DNA of 64,000 nucleotides from positions 310,001 to 374,000 of the forward strand of contig CAWGTL010000018.1 of the NCBI GenBank assembly GCA_963825505.1, written 5' to 3'. Shown here piece by piece: positions 8,637 through 16,620 of this stretch (its first letter is position 1; each line of letters begins with the position of its first letter). This DNA comes from JBBQSN01 sp963825505. GTDB taxonomy: Bacteria; Actinomycetota; Actinomycetes; Actinomycetales; CAWJMD01. The translations under genes were made by a program, and so were the position numbers. The notes under the pieces are model-generated. The model searched no databases. It saw nothing but the letters and a program-made list of their open reading frames with translations, and was not told the origin of the DNA.

Positions 8637-8710
8637 GCGCGCTCGCCTCCCCCGTCGAGCGCTCCCGGACGCCGGGTGGCACCCCCCCGTTGCCACCCGG
8701 CGTCCTTCTG
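8637..8710 (+). ncRNA. 6C small RNA (actinobacterial two-hairpin sRNA, mycobacterial B11 homologue)
   Basis: The 336-base gap between coding regions (8550-8885) holds two consecutive hairpins whose loops are runs of cytosine, the defining feature of the 6C motif. Hairpin 1: GCGCTCG (8639-8645) pairs with CGAGCGC (8656-8662) around CCTCCCCCGT. Hairpin 2: a perfect 15-bp stem (8667-8681 with 8691-8705) around CCCCCCCGT, followed by TTCTG, which should also act as the terminator. A -35/-10 pair sits at the right distance upstream. In mycobacteria 6C/B11 is a trans-acting sRNA that binds G-rich target sites through its C-rich loops. Targets here are unknown. Confidence 0.85.
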
Positions 8711-8885
8711 CCCATCTGGCCTGCGCCGGCCGGCGCCGTCCGACACGCGAGCGACACGCCCGACACGCGGACGCCGCGCCGCCCCTGCTTGTTCACCGGA
8801 CGTTCGCCCTGTTCACTGGCGATGGTCGGTCCTCGTGGCCGACCCGGGCCAGCACCGCTGACGCAGCGCACGGGAGGCACCAACG

Positions 8886-9203
8886 ATGACCCACCCGGAT
8901 GCAGGCACCACCGGACCCACCGCCCCGCAGCGACGCCCCGGAGTCGTCGAGCTGCGGGAGCACCAGATCGACCTCCAGCAGCACGAGCCGCCCGGCGACC
9001 CCGTCTGCAGCGCACGCCGGTGCCGGGCGCACGCCGTCTGGGCGCTGCGCTGGAACAACCCCCGGCTGCACACCCCCGAGCGGCGCAAGACCTGGGTCGC
9101 CTGCGAGGAGCACCGCGAGCACCTCACCGAGTTCCTGCAGCTGCGCGGCTTCCTGAGGGACACCGTGCCCCTGGACGACGTGGTGGGTCGCACCGCGGTC
9201 TGA
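8886..9203 (+). CDS. Conserved actinobacterial protein of unknown function (often labelled acetone carboxylase)
   Basis: 105 residues from ATG at 8886, with GGGAGG about 10 nt upstream. Conserved-looking features are DPVCSARRCRAHAVWALRWN (two cysteines 5 apart, near residues 42-47), NPRLHTPERRKTWVACEEHR and FLQLRGFLR. The two Cys plus CEEH could form a small zinc site; that is inference. Similar actinobacterial proteins carry an acetone carboxylase label, but nothing here resembles that large enzyme. No signal peptide or membrane segment is visible. Confidence 0.65.
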   Translation: MTHPDAGTTGPTAPQRRPGVVELREHQIDLQQHEPPGDPVCSARRCRAHAVWALRWNNPRLHTPERRKTWVACEEHREHLTEFLQLRGFLRDTVPLDDVVGRTAV

Positions 9204-9206
9204 CCG

Positions 9207-9230
9207 CCCTCGCGTCCGACGCCGCGAGGG
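9207..9230 (+). terminator. Hairpin directly after the small conserved gene
   Basis: CCCTCGCG (9207-9214) and CGCGAGGG (9223-9230) form an 8-bp stem with an 8-nt loop, 4 nt after the stop codon. There is no U-tract. Confidence 0.5.
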
Positions 9231-9296
9231 TCACGCGTCCGGGACCCCGGACACGCGGCCGGCAGAGCCGCCGTCCGGAGCCGTCCTCGACGCGTC

Positions 9297-9302
9297 TACC
9301 GT
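9297..9302 (+). promoter_or_regulatory. -10 box of the SURF1 gene (TACCGT), leaderless
   Basis: TACCGT ends 7 nt before GTG 9310 and overlaps an alternative GTG at 9301. The 9310 codon is therefore the likelier start. Confidence 0.5.
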
Positions 9303-9309
9303 GCTGGAC

Positions 9310-10278
9310 GTGTACCGCTTCCTGCTGTCCGGGCGCTGGCTCGGGCTGTTCGCGCTGGCGCTGGTCGTGGCCGTCGCGTGCGTGCTGCTGGGGAGCTGGC
9401 AGTGGCACCGCCGGGAGGACCGCCTCGCGCGCAACGCCGAGGTGGTGGAGAACTACGACCGCGACCCCGTGGGCCTCGAGGACGCGTTGCCGGACCCCAC
9501 CCGGTTCCCGCCCGGGGGCACCTGGACCCCCGTGCTCCTCGAGGGCGAGTACGTCCCCGACGCGACCGTCCTGGTGCGCAACCGCACCCGTGACGGGCGA
9601 CCCGGCTACCAGGTGCTCGTGCCGCTGCGGTCCGACGACGGCGCCGTCCTCGTCGTCGACCGCGGGTTCGTGCCCATCGGCGAGACCGGCGAGCGTCCGG
9701 ACCAGGTCCCCGCGCCGCCGGAGGGCGAGGTGGCGGTGGTGGCCCGGCTGCGCGAGCCCGAGCCCGCCGACGGCCGGGGCGCGCCCGCCGGGCAGGCGCA
9801 GCGGATCAGCCCCGCTGCGCTGTCGGCTGCCATGGCCGGCGCCTCGGGCGGCCGGTTCGCGTCCGAGGACGTCGTGACGGGGGCGTACGGCGACCTGGCG
9901 GCGGAGGACCCCGCCCCCGCGACGGCACCGCTGCGGGAGCCGCGGCCCGCCCTCGACGAGGGGCCGCACCTGTCCTACGCGCTGCAGTGGGTCGTGTTCG
10001 CCGTCGGCGCACTCGTCGGCTTCGTGGTCCTGGCCCGCCGCACGGCCTTCGACGACGCCGACGACGCCGACGACCGGGCCCGGGCCGGCGCGTACGCAGC
10101 GTCACCTGCCGATGGCAGCGGTCCGGCCGGCCCGCCGAGCCCCCCGCAGGGGCGCCCCCGTGCTCGTGCGCGCACGCGGCGGCCCTCGGCCGAGGAGGAG
10201 GAGGACGCGCTGCTCGACGCCGCCGAGAGGCGGTCCGCGGACCGCGTCGAGGGGCCCCGTCCGCCCGATCGGGTGTAA
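9310..10278 (+). CDS. SURF1 family cytochrome oxidase assembly protein
   Basis: 322 residues. SURF1/Shy1 proteins assist assembly of haem A-containing cytochrome c oxidase. The fold is an N-terminal membrane anchor (about 10-30, LGLFALALVVAVACVLLGSW) followed by the family motif GSWQWHRR. An extracytoplasmic domain follows with GYQVLVPL and VVDRGFVP, then a second membrane segment near 225-245 (ALQWVVFAVGALVGFVVLAR). The last 70 residues are a charged, low-complexity cytoplasmic tail. GTG 9310 is preferred over 9301 because 9301 lies inside the -10 box. ctaA and ctaB, at 34.6 and 37 kb, supply the haem A for the same oxidase. Confidence 0.88.
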   Translation: MYRFLLSGRWLGLFALALVVAVACVLLGSWQWHRREDRLARNAEVVENYDRDPVGLEDALPDPTRFPPGGTWTPVLLEGEYVPDATVLVRNRTRDGRPGYQVLVPLRSDDGAVLVVDRGFVPIGETGERPDQVPAPPEGEVAVVARLREPEPADGRGAPAGQAQRISPAALSAAMAGASGGRFASEDVVTGAYGDLAAEDPAPATAPLREPRPALDEGPHLSYALQWVVFAVGALVGFVVLARRTAFDDADDADDRARAGAYAASPADGSGPAGPPSPPQGRPRARARTRRPSAEEEEDALLDAAERRSADRVEGPRPPDRV

Positions 10279-10340
10279 CGGAACGCCGAGTGTCCCCCAC
10301 TCGCACCACACGGCGACAGGGGATACGGCACGATGACCTC

Positions 10341-11108
10341 ATGGATCTCGGCCTCGACGACCGCGTGTACATCGTCACCGGCGCCTCGCGTGGCCTCGGC
10401 CAGGCGTGCGCCCAGCTGCTCGCCGACGAGGGTGCCCGCCTGGTGGTGGCCTCGCGCGACCGCGAGTCGATCACCGCAGCCGCCGACAAGCTCGGCTCGT
10501 CGGACCGCGTGCTGGCCCTGGCGGTCGACCTCGCCGACCCCCAGGCGCCGGAGCAGTGCGTCGCCGCGGCCGTCGGCCGTTTCGGCCGGCTCGACGGCGC
10601 GCTGATCAGCGTCGGCGGCCCGCCACCCGGCTCGGTGCTGGAGGCGAGCGACGACGACTGGCGCTCCGCCTTCGACAGCGTCTTCCTCGGGGCCATCCGC
10701 ACCGCCAAGGCGGTCTCCCGCGGCGTCGGCACCGAGGGCGGCTCGATCCTGTTCGTGCTCTCGTCCTCGGTCCGCTCGCCGGTCAGCGGCCTGGCCATCT
10801 CCAACGGGCTGCGTCCCGGCCTGGCGATGGTCGCCAAGACGCTGTCGGACGAGCTCGGCCCCCGTGCGATCCGCGTCAACGCCGTGCTCCCCGGGAGGAT
10901 CGACACCGACCGCGTCCGCGAGCTCGACGCGTCCCGCGGCGGCGACCCGGCCGAGGTCCGCCGGCAGTCCGAGGCGAACATCCCCCTGGGCCGCTACGGC
11001 TACCCGGAGGAGTTCGCCCGCACCGCGGTCTTCCTGCTCTCCCCCGCGGCCAGCTACGTCACCGGCACCGCGCTGCCCATCGACGGCGGCATGCTCCGCT
11101 CCATCTGA
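10341..11108 (+). CDS. Atypical short-chain dehydrogenase/reductase lacking the YxxxK catalytic pair
   Basis: 255 residues from ATG 10341. The N-terminal cofactor loop is intact (TGASRGLG, residues 13-20) and the C-terminus has VNAVLPGRIDT and the closing TGTALPIDGGM, so this is a FabG-like SDR. At the catalytic helix, where YxxxK is expected before LAMVAKTLSDELGPR, the sequence reads SNGLRPG, replacing Tyr by Ser and Lys by Arg. A subgroup of SDRs with SNxLR at this site exists; its chemistry is unclear and NAD(P) binding may be retained for another role. Annotating it as an active 3-oxoacyl-ACP reductase would be unsafe. Confidence 0.8.
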   Translation: MDLGLDDRVYIVTGASRGLGQACAQLLADEGARLVVASRDRESITAAADKLGSSDRVLALAVDLADPQAPEQCVAAAVGRFGRLDGALISVGGPPPGSVLEASDDDWRSAFDSVFLGAIRTAKAVSRGVGTEGGSILFVLSSSVRSPVSGLAISNGLRPGLAMVAKTLSDELGPRAIRVNAVLPGRIDTDRVRELDASRGGDPAEVRRQSEANIPLGRYGYPEEFARTAVFLLSPAASYVTGTALPIDGGMLRSI

Positions 11109-11124
11109 GCCCCGACACACCGGA

Positions 11125-11169
11125 GGCCGGAACACCCGTGCGGTCAGGACGACACGGATCTTCCGGCCT
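11125..11169. terminator. Possible bidirectional terminator between convergent genes
   Basis: AGGCCGGAA (11125-11133) and TTCCGGCCT (11161-11169) are perfect inverted repeats separated by 27 nt, between the convergent SDR and ABC exporter genes. The large loop makes this a weak candidate. Confidence 0.3.
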
Positions 11170-11183
11170 TCGGCGTCAGGACG

Positions 11184-13082
11184 TCACACCGGAGCGCTCA
11201 GGGGCTCCTGGTCGCTGAACTGGGTCCGGTAGAGCTCGGCGTACAGGCCGCCGCGGGCGAGCAGCTCGGCGTGCTTCCCGCGGTCGACGATCCGGCCACG
11301 GTCGACCACGACGATCTGGTCGGCGCCGCGCACGGTCGAGAGCCGGTGGGCGATCACCAGGGCGGTGCGGCCCTCCAGCGCGGTGTCCAGGGCCCGCTGG
11401 ACGGCGGCCTCGGACTCGGAGTCCAGGTGGGCGGTCGCCTCGTCCAGGACGACGACGGACGGCGCCTTGAGCAGCAGCCGGGCCAGGGCCAGCCGCTGCT
11501 TCTCGCCGCCGGACAGCCGGTGGCCGCGATCGCCGACGACGGTGTCGAGCCCGTGCGGCAGGGAGCGGACCAGGTCGAGCACCTGGGCGTCGCGCAGGGC
11601 GTCCTCGAGCTGGGCGTCGCTGGCGTCCGGGCGGGCGTAGAGCAGGTTGGCGCGCACGGTGTCGTGGAACATGTGCGCCTCCTGCGTCACCACCCCGACG
11701 CGCGAGTGCAGGTCCTCCAGCGACACCTCGCGGACGTCGACGTCCCCGACCGTCACCGTCCCCGCCGACGGGTCGTACAGCCGCGCGACCAGCGCGGTGA
11801 TCGAGGTCTTGCCGGCGCCGCTGGGCCCCACCAGGGCGACGAGCTCGCCGGCCTCGGCGCGCAGCGAGACGTCGTGCAGCACCGGTCCGCTGCCGTCGCG
11901 GTCTCCCCCGCTGACGGTCTCGAGCGAGGCCAGCGAGACCTCGTCGGCGGAGGGGTAGCGGAAGGTGACGTCACGCAGCTCGACCGCCAGCGGACCGGAC
12001 GGCACCGGGCGCGGGACCTCGGGGTCCCTGACCAGCGCCGGCAGGTCGAGGATCTCGAACACCCGCTCGAAGCTGACCAGGGCGCTCATCACGTCGACCC
12101 GGACGTTCGCCAGAGCGGTGATCGGCCCGTAGAGCCGGCCGAGCAGGGCGGCGAGGGCGAGCAGGGTCCCGATCGTCAGGGTGCCGGACGCCGCCAGCAG
12201 GCCGCCGACGCCGTAGACGAGCGCCGTGGCCAGCGCGGCCACGAGCGTGAGGGCCGTGAAGAAGACCCGTCCGATCATCGCGATCTGGACGCCCACGTCG
12301 CGCACCTGGGCGGCGCGGTCGGCGAACTGCTCGTCCTCCTCGCGGCGCCGCCCGAACAGCGTCACCAGCAGCGCACCGGCGACGTTGAATCGCTCGGTGG
12401 ACCGGGTGGCGAGGTCGGCGTTGAGGGTCATCGACCGCCGGGTCAGCCCGCTCAGCCGCCGTCCGACGTACCGCGCGGGCAGCAGGAACACCGGGAGCAG
12501 CACGAGCGCGGCGAGGGTGATCGGCCACGAGAGCGTGAGCATCGCGCCCGCCACCAGGACGAGCGAGACCACGTTCGAGACCACGCCGCTCAGGGTCGAG
12601 GTGAAGGCCTGCTGGGCGCCGATCACGTCGGTGTTGATCCGGGTGACCAGCGCCCCGGTCTGCGCGCGGGTGAAGAACGCCACCGGCTGCCGCTGGACGT
12701 GCGAGAACACCTGCGTGCGCAGGTCGTAGATCAGCCCCTCACCGATGCGCGAGGACAGGTACCGCTGCGCGAGCCCGACGACGGCCTCGACGAACGCGAG
12801 GCCCGCGACGACGAGGGCGAGGGTCACGATCACCCGGCGGTCCCCCGGCACCACGCCGTCGTCGACCAACCGCTGCAGCAGCAGGGGCGTCACGACCACC
12901 AGCGCGGACCCCCCGACCACCAGGACGAGGAACACGGCGATCTGGCGACGGTACGGGCGGGCGAAACCGAGGATCCGGCGGACGGTCTCGCGGCTGACCT
13001 TCTGGTCGGCGACGGACGGGTCCTTGCGCAGCGAGGACAGGGATCCCCACTGCCGCATCTGACCGGGCGAGTGCATGCTCAT
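11184..13082 (-). CDS. ABC exporter, fused membrane and ATPase domains (type IV half-transporter)
   Basis: 632 residues. The N-terminal membrane domain (about 40-335) has six hydrophobic segments. The ATPase domain has Walker A GPSGAGKTS at 419-427, signature LSGGEKQ at 524-530 and Walker B VVVLDE at 543-548, followed by AHRLS. This is the MsbA/LmrA-type exporter layout: two copies dimerise and export lipids, drugs or peptides. Substrate specificity cannot be read from the sequence. The N-terminus is uncertain, since ATG codons occur at 13082, 13076 and 13058. It is the downstream member of a minus-strand group with the enoyl-CoA hydratase and ABC-F genes, 47 bp after the former. Confidence 0.9.
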   Translation of the reverse strand: MSMHSPGQMRQWGSLSSLRKDPSVADQKVSRETVRRILGFARPYRRQIAVFLVLVVGGSALVVVTPLLLQRLVDDGVVPGDRRVIVTLALVVAGLAFVEAVVGLAQRYLSSRIGEGLIYDLRTQVFSHVQRQPVAFFTRAQTGALVTRINTDVIGAQQAFTSTLSGVVSNVVSLVLVAGAMLTLSWPITLAALVLLPVFLLPARYVGRRLSGLTRRSMTLNADLATRSTERFNVAGALLVTLFGRRREEDEQFADRAAQVRDVGVQIAMIGRVFFTALTLVAALATALVYGVGGLLAASGTLTIGTLLALAALLGRLYGPITALANVRVDVMSALVSFERVFEILDLPALVRDPEVPRPVPSGPLAVELRDVTFRYPSADEVSLASLETVSGGDRDGSGPVLHDVSLRAEAGELVALVGPSGAGKTSITALVARLYDPSAGTVTVGDVDVREVSLEDLHSRVGVVTQEAHMFHDTVRANLLYARPDASDAQLEDALRDAQVLDLVRSLPHGLDTVVGDRGHRLSGGEKQRLALARLLLKAPSVVVLDEATAHLDSESEAAVQRALDTALEGRTALVIAHRLSTVRGADQIVVVDRGRIVDRGKHAELLARGGLYAELYRTQFSDQEPLSAPV

Positions 13083-13129
13083 CGGGCGCTACAGCGTCCG
13101 CGCCGGGTCGGGTTGTTCCGCGAGCTCGG

Positions 13130-13930
13130 TCACGTCCGCGCAGAGCGCAACGCGCGGGCCAGGTCGCGCAACCGGTCGCGCTGGGCCAGGCGCTCCGCAG
13201 CACGCTGCTCCTGCGGGGTCCGCGACCGCGCCCCGGCCAGCAGGTGCTTGGTCGCCGTGACCGCGGCGGCCGGTGCCGCGAGGAGGGCCGCCACCAGCGC
13301 GTCGACGGCCGCACCAAGCCCCTCGACCGGAACGGCGGACACGGCCAGACCGGTCGCGACGGCCTCGACCGCGCCCACCGAGCGACCCGAGACGCAGACC
13401 TCCAGCGCGCGGGCGTACCCGAGCGCCTCGACGAGCGGCCAGGTGCCGGCGAGATCCGGGACCAGCCCGAGGGAGGTCTCCTTCATGGCGAACGCGACGT
13501 CGTCGGCCACCACCCGCAGGTCGCAGCCCAGCGCCAGCTGGAAGCCGGCTCCCACGGCATGACCCTGCACGGCCGCGACCGTGATCGCGTCGACCTCGCG
13601 CCACCAGGTGAAGGCGTCCTGGAACGCCGCGATCTCGGCGTCCAGCGCGTCGTCGTCGAGGGCCGCCAGCTGGGGCAGACCCGGCTCGTCCGGGACCTGC
13701 CCGGTGAACATCGCCCGGTCGAGGCCCGCCGAGAACGACGGCCCCTGCGCCGACAGCACGACCACGCGCGGCGCCGCGTCGCGCACGGCCTGCCCGACCG
13801 AGGCGAGGGCCCGCCAGGTGGCCGGGAGCTGGGCGTTGCGCCGCTCCGGCGCCGCCAGCACGACGTCCCAGCGGTGCTCGCCGCGGTTCAACCGCAGCCC
13901 GACGTCCGCGCACTGCTGTTCGAGGTCCAT
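13130..13930 (-). CDS. Enoyl-CoA hydratase/isomerase family protein
   Basis: 266 residues. Crotonase-fold landmarks are the oxyanion-hole segments FSAGLDR (about 66-72) and AVQGHAVGAGFQLALGCDLR (about 120-139), then FAMKETSLGLVPDLAG. The usual catalytic glutamates of enoyl-CoA hydratase are not clearly conserved; the second segment carries LVPD, so isomerase or other crotonase activity is possible. It lies 34 bp downstream of the ABC-F gene on the same strand. It also has its own -10-like CAGGAT 7 nt before its ATG, so it may be expressed both by read-through and as a leaderless mRNA. Confidence 0.85.
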   Translation of the reverse strand: MDLEQQCADVGLRLNRGEHRWDVVLAAPERRNAQLPATWRALASVGQAVRDAAPRVVVLSAQGPSFSAGLDRAMFTGQVPDEPGLPQLAALDDDALDAEIAAFQDAFTWWREVDAITVAAVQGHAVGAGFQLALGCDLRVVADDVAFAMKETSLGLVPDLAGTWPLVEALGYARALEVCVSGRSVGAVEAVATGLAVSAVPVEGLGAAVDALVAALLAAPAAAVTATKHLLAGARSRTPQEQRAAERLAQRDRLRDLARALRSART

Positions 13931-13937
13931 GCCGGTG

Positions 13938-13943
13938 ATCCTG
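13938..13943 (-). promoter_or_regulatory. -10-like box before the enoyl-CoA hydratase gene (CAGGAT)
   Basis: On the minus strand CAGGAT ends 7 nt before the ATG at 13930. It matches TANNNT except for the first base. Confidence 0.35.
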
Positions 13944-13964
13944 GCACCCGGCTCCGACGGGCGG

Positions 13965-15563
13965 TCAGGCCAGCTCGACCAGGTCGGCGTAGTCCGGACC
14001 CCAGAGGTCCTCGACGCCGTCCGGGAGCAGCAGCACCCGCTCGGGCTCGAGCGCGTGCACCGCCCCCTCGTCGTGGGTGACGAGCACGACAGCCCCGCTG
14101 TACCGGTTGAGCGCGCCCAGGATCTCGGCGCGGCTCGCCGGGTCGAGGTTGTTCGTGGGCTCGTCGAGCAGCAGGACGTTCGCCGCGCTCACCACGAGCG
14201 TGGCCAGCGCCAGGCGGGTCTTCTCGCCGCCGGAGAGCACGCCGGCCGGCTTCAGCACGTCATCACCGCTGAACAGGAACGAGCCGAGCACCTTGCGAAC
14301 CTCGGTCTCGCCGAGCTGCGGCGCGGCGCTCTTCATGTTCTCGAGCACGGTGCGGGAGGTGTCGAGGGTGTCGTGCTCCTGGGCGTAGTAGCCGAGCTTG
14401 AGCCCGTGGCCGGGCTCGACCTCGCCGGTGTCGGGGTCGTCGACGCCCGCGAGCATCCGCAGCAGGGTGGTCTTCCCGGCGCCGTTGAGCCCGAGGATGA
14501 CGACCTTGGAGCCGCGGTCGATGGCCAGGTCGACGTCGGTGAACACCTCGAGCGAGCCGTAGGACCGCGACAACGCCGACGCCCGCAGCGGGGTCTTGCC
14601 GCAGGGCGCGGGGTCGGGGAACCGCAGCTTCGCGACCTTGTCGCTGACCCGCACGTCCTCGAGCCCGCCGAGCAGCCGCTCGGCCCGCTTGGCCATGTTC
14701 TGCGCGGCCGTGGCCTTGGACGCCTTCGCCCGCATCTTGTCGGCCTGCAGCATCAGCGCCGCGGCCTTCTTCTCGGCGTTCTGCCGCTCGCGGTGCCGGC
14801 GCCGCTCGTCGGTCTCGCGCTGCTGCAGGTAGGTCTTCCAGCCGACGTTGTAGACGTCGAGGGTGGCCCGGTTGGCGTCGAGGTAGAAGACCTTGTTGAC
14901 GACGGTCTCGATCAGGTCGGTGTCGTGGGAGATCACCACGAGGCCGCCGGCGTAGCCCTTGAGGTAGTCGCGCAGCCAGTGCACCGAGTCGGCGTCGAGG
15001 TGGTTGGTCGGCTCGTCCAGGAGGAGGGTCTGGGCGCCGGAGAACAGGATCCGGGCGAGCTCGACCCGGCGGCGCTGACCGCCGGAGAGGGTGCGCAGCG
15101 GCTGGCCGAGCACCCGCTCGGGCAGGCCGAGGTTGCCGGCGATCCGCCCGGCCTCCGCCTCGGCCGCGTAGCCGCCCTTGCTGGTGAACTCCGCCTCGAG
15201 CCGGGAGTAGCGGGCCATCGCGGCGTCGCGGGTCTCGTCGACGACCGACGCCATCGCGCCCTCGGTCTCGCGCATCCGCGTGATGACGCGGTCGAGGCCG
15301 CGGGCCGACAGGATCCGGGCGAGCGCCAGCTCCTCGAGGTCGCCCGTGCGGGGGTCCTGCGGCAGGTAGCCGACGTCGCCGGTGGCGCGGACGCTCCCGG
15401 CGTGCGGCTGGCCCTCGCCGGCGAGGACGCGGGTGAGGGTGGTCTTGCCGGCGCCGTTGCGGCCGACCAGGCCGACCCGGTCTCCCGCGGCGACCCGGAA
15501 GGTGACGTCCTCCATGAGGATGCGGGCGCCGGCGCGCAGCTCAACACCCTGTGCCGTGATCAC
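13965..15563 (-). CDS. ABC-F family ATPase (ribosome-associated type)
   Basis: 532 residues from GTG 15563, with GGAGGAGGAG just upstream. Two ABC ATPase domains and no membrane segments: the first has GRNGAGKTT at 34-42, LSGGQRRR and LLLDEPTNHLD; the second has GLNGAGKTT, LSGGEKTR and LLLDEPTNNLD. A charged linker of about 80 residues rich in Arg, Lys and Glu joins them, the ribosome-contacting P-site tether of ABC-F proteins. Members act on translation (EttA-like) or protect ribosomes from antibiotics; the subtype cannot be fixed here. Its leader of about 90 nt is consistent with a promoter at 15652-15658. Confidence 0.9.
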   Translation of the reverse strand: MITAQGVELRAGARILMEDVTFRVAAGDRVGLVGRNGAGKTTLTRVLAGEGQPHAGSVRATGDVGYLPQDPRTGDLEELALARILSARGLDRVITRMRETEGAMASVVDETRDAAMARYSRLEAEFTSKGGYAAEAEAGRIAGNLGLPERVLGQPLRTLSGGQRRRVELARILFSGAQTLLLDEPTNHLDADSVHWLRDYLKGYAGGLVVISHDTDLIETVVNKVFYLDANRATLDVYNVGWKTYLQQRETDERRRHRERQNAEKKAAALMLQADKMRAKASKATAAQNMAKRAERLLGGLEDVRVSDKVAKLRFPDPAPCGKTPLRASALSRSYGSLEVFTDVDLAIDRGSKVVILGLNGAGKTTLLRMLAGVDDPDTGEVEPGHGLKLGYYAQEHDTLDTSRTVLENMKSAAPQLGETEVRKVLGSFLFSGDDVLKPAGVLSGGEKTRLALATLVVSAANVLLLDEPTNNLDPASRAEILGALNRYSGAVVLVTHDEGAVHALEPERVLLLPDGVEDLWGPDYADLVELA

Positions 15564-15651
15564 GTGCTCCTCCTCCGCTGCTCGCCCGACTGCGCTCCGG
15601 TGTCCCCCGGATCCGTGTGCTCGTGGGCGCGCCCAGCGGGACCTACCCCTC

Positions 15652-15658
15652 TAGTCTA
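15652..15658. promoter_or_regulatory. Overlapping divergent -10 boxes, TAGTCT(+)/TAGACT(-)
   Basis: TAGTCTA contains a -10 hexamer on each strand: TAGTCT toward the metallopeptidase gene and TAGACT toward the ABC-F gene. Both genes then have leaders of about 60-90 nt ending in strong ribosome sites. Confidence 0.45.
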
Positions 15659-15720
15659 CGGCTGGCGGCGGGGGCGGCCGACCGCGTTCCCGGCCGGGGA
15701 CGCCCGGGACAGGAGGGGTC

Positions 15721-16599
15721 ATGAGCTTCAACGAGGGCGTGAGCGTCGACACCAGCCACGCCTCGCGGGGGCGGGGCGGCCGCGGTGGCGGGATCGCCGT
15801 GGGTGGCGGCGTCGGCGGCCTGGTGATCGTCCTGATCGCCCTGTTCCTCGGGGTCGACCCGGGCTCGCTCACCGGCGGCGGCACGGGACAGCAGCCGCCG
15901 GCGGGCGACGACCTCGCCGCGCAGTGCCAGGACGCCGAGGACGCGAACACCGACGCCGAGTGCCGGATCATCGCCACCGAGAACAGCCTCGACGCGTTCT
16001 GGTCGACCGCGCTGACCCAGGCCGGGTACCAGCGCCCCCAGACCGTCGTGTTCCAGGGCCAGACCGACACCGGCTGCGGCGCGGCCACCTCGGCCGTCGG
16101 CCCGTTCTACTGCCCGCCCGACACCACGATGTACTTCGACGCGAGCTTCTTCGGCATCCTCACCGAGCAGTTCGGCTCCAGCTCCGGCCCGCTCGCGCAG
16201 CAGTACGTGGTGGCGCACGAGTTCGGCCACCACCTGCAGAACCTGCTCGGCGTGCTGGGTGCCTCCCAGCAGGACCCGCAGGGAGAGGACTCCGGCGCGG
16301 TGCGCGTGGAGCTGATGGCCGACTGCCTCGCCGGCGTGTGGGCCAGCAACGCCGCGCAGACCGTCGACCCGGACACGGGCGTCACCTTCCTCGAGCCGCT
16401 CACCGAGCAGGACATCGCCGACGCCCTGTCGGCGGCCGGCGCGGTCGGCGACGACCGGATCCAGGAGAAGACCCAGGGCCAGGTCAACCCCGAGGCGTGG
16501 ACGCACGGCTCCGCCGAGCAGCGGCAGAGGTGGTTCACGACGGGCTACCGGTCCGGCGACCTGGAGAGCTGCAACACCCTCGAGGCGACCGACCTGTGA
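15721..16599 (+). CDS. Putative neutral zinc metallopeptidase (YpfJ family), membrane-anchored
   Basis: 292 residues from ATG 15721, preceded by AGGAGGGG. A glycine-rich start leads to one membrane segment (about 25-45, GGVGGLVIVLIALFLGV), leaving the catalytic domain outside. The zinc site is HEFGHH near residue 163 (VVAHEFGHHLQNLLG), with the downstream glutamate region VELMADCLAGVWASN. This is the Zn_peptidase/YpfJ pattern, and the length is typical. Substrates of the family are unknown. A separate leaderless promoter starts the bioY operon immediately downstream, so the two are probably not cotranscribed. Confidence 0.88.
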   Translation: MSFNEGVSVDTSHASRGRGGRGGGIAVGGGVGGLVIVLIALFLGVDPGSLTGGGTGQQPPAGDDLAAQCQDAEDANTDAECRIIATENSLDAFWSTALTQAGYQRPQTVVFQGQTDTGCGAATSAVGPFYCPPDTTMYFDASFFGILTEQFGSSSGPLAQQYVVAHEFGHHLQNLLGVLGASQQDPQGEDSGAVRVELMADCLAGVWASNAAQTVDPDTGVTFLEPLTEQDIADALSAAGAVGDDRIQEKTQGQVNPEAWTHGSAEQRQRWFTTGYRSGDLESCNTLEATDL

Positions 16600-16607
16600 G
16601 CCGCCAC

Positions 16608-16613
16608 TAGGGT
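16608..16613 (+). promoter_or_regulatory. -10 box of the bioY operon (TAGGGT), leaderless
   Basis: TAGGGT ends 7 nt before the bioY ATG at 16621. No obvious BirA- or BioQ-type palindrome was found beside it. Confidence 0.6.
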
Positions 16614-16620
16614 TCGGCGC

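Noticed and set aside
8886..9203. Acetone carboxylase for the 105-residue protein.
   Set aside because: Acetone carboxylase subunits are different in size and sequence; this is a small protein of unknown function.
11125..11169. Strong intrinsic terminator between the SDR and ABC exporter genes.
   Set aside because: The inverted repeat is perfect over 9 bp, but the 27-nt loop and missing U-tract make it weak, so it is listed only at low confidence.
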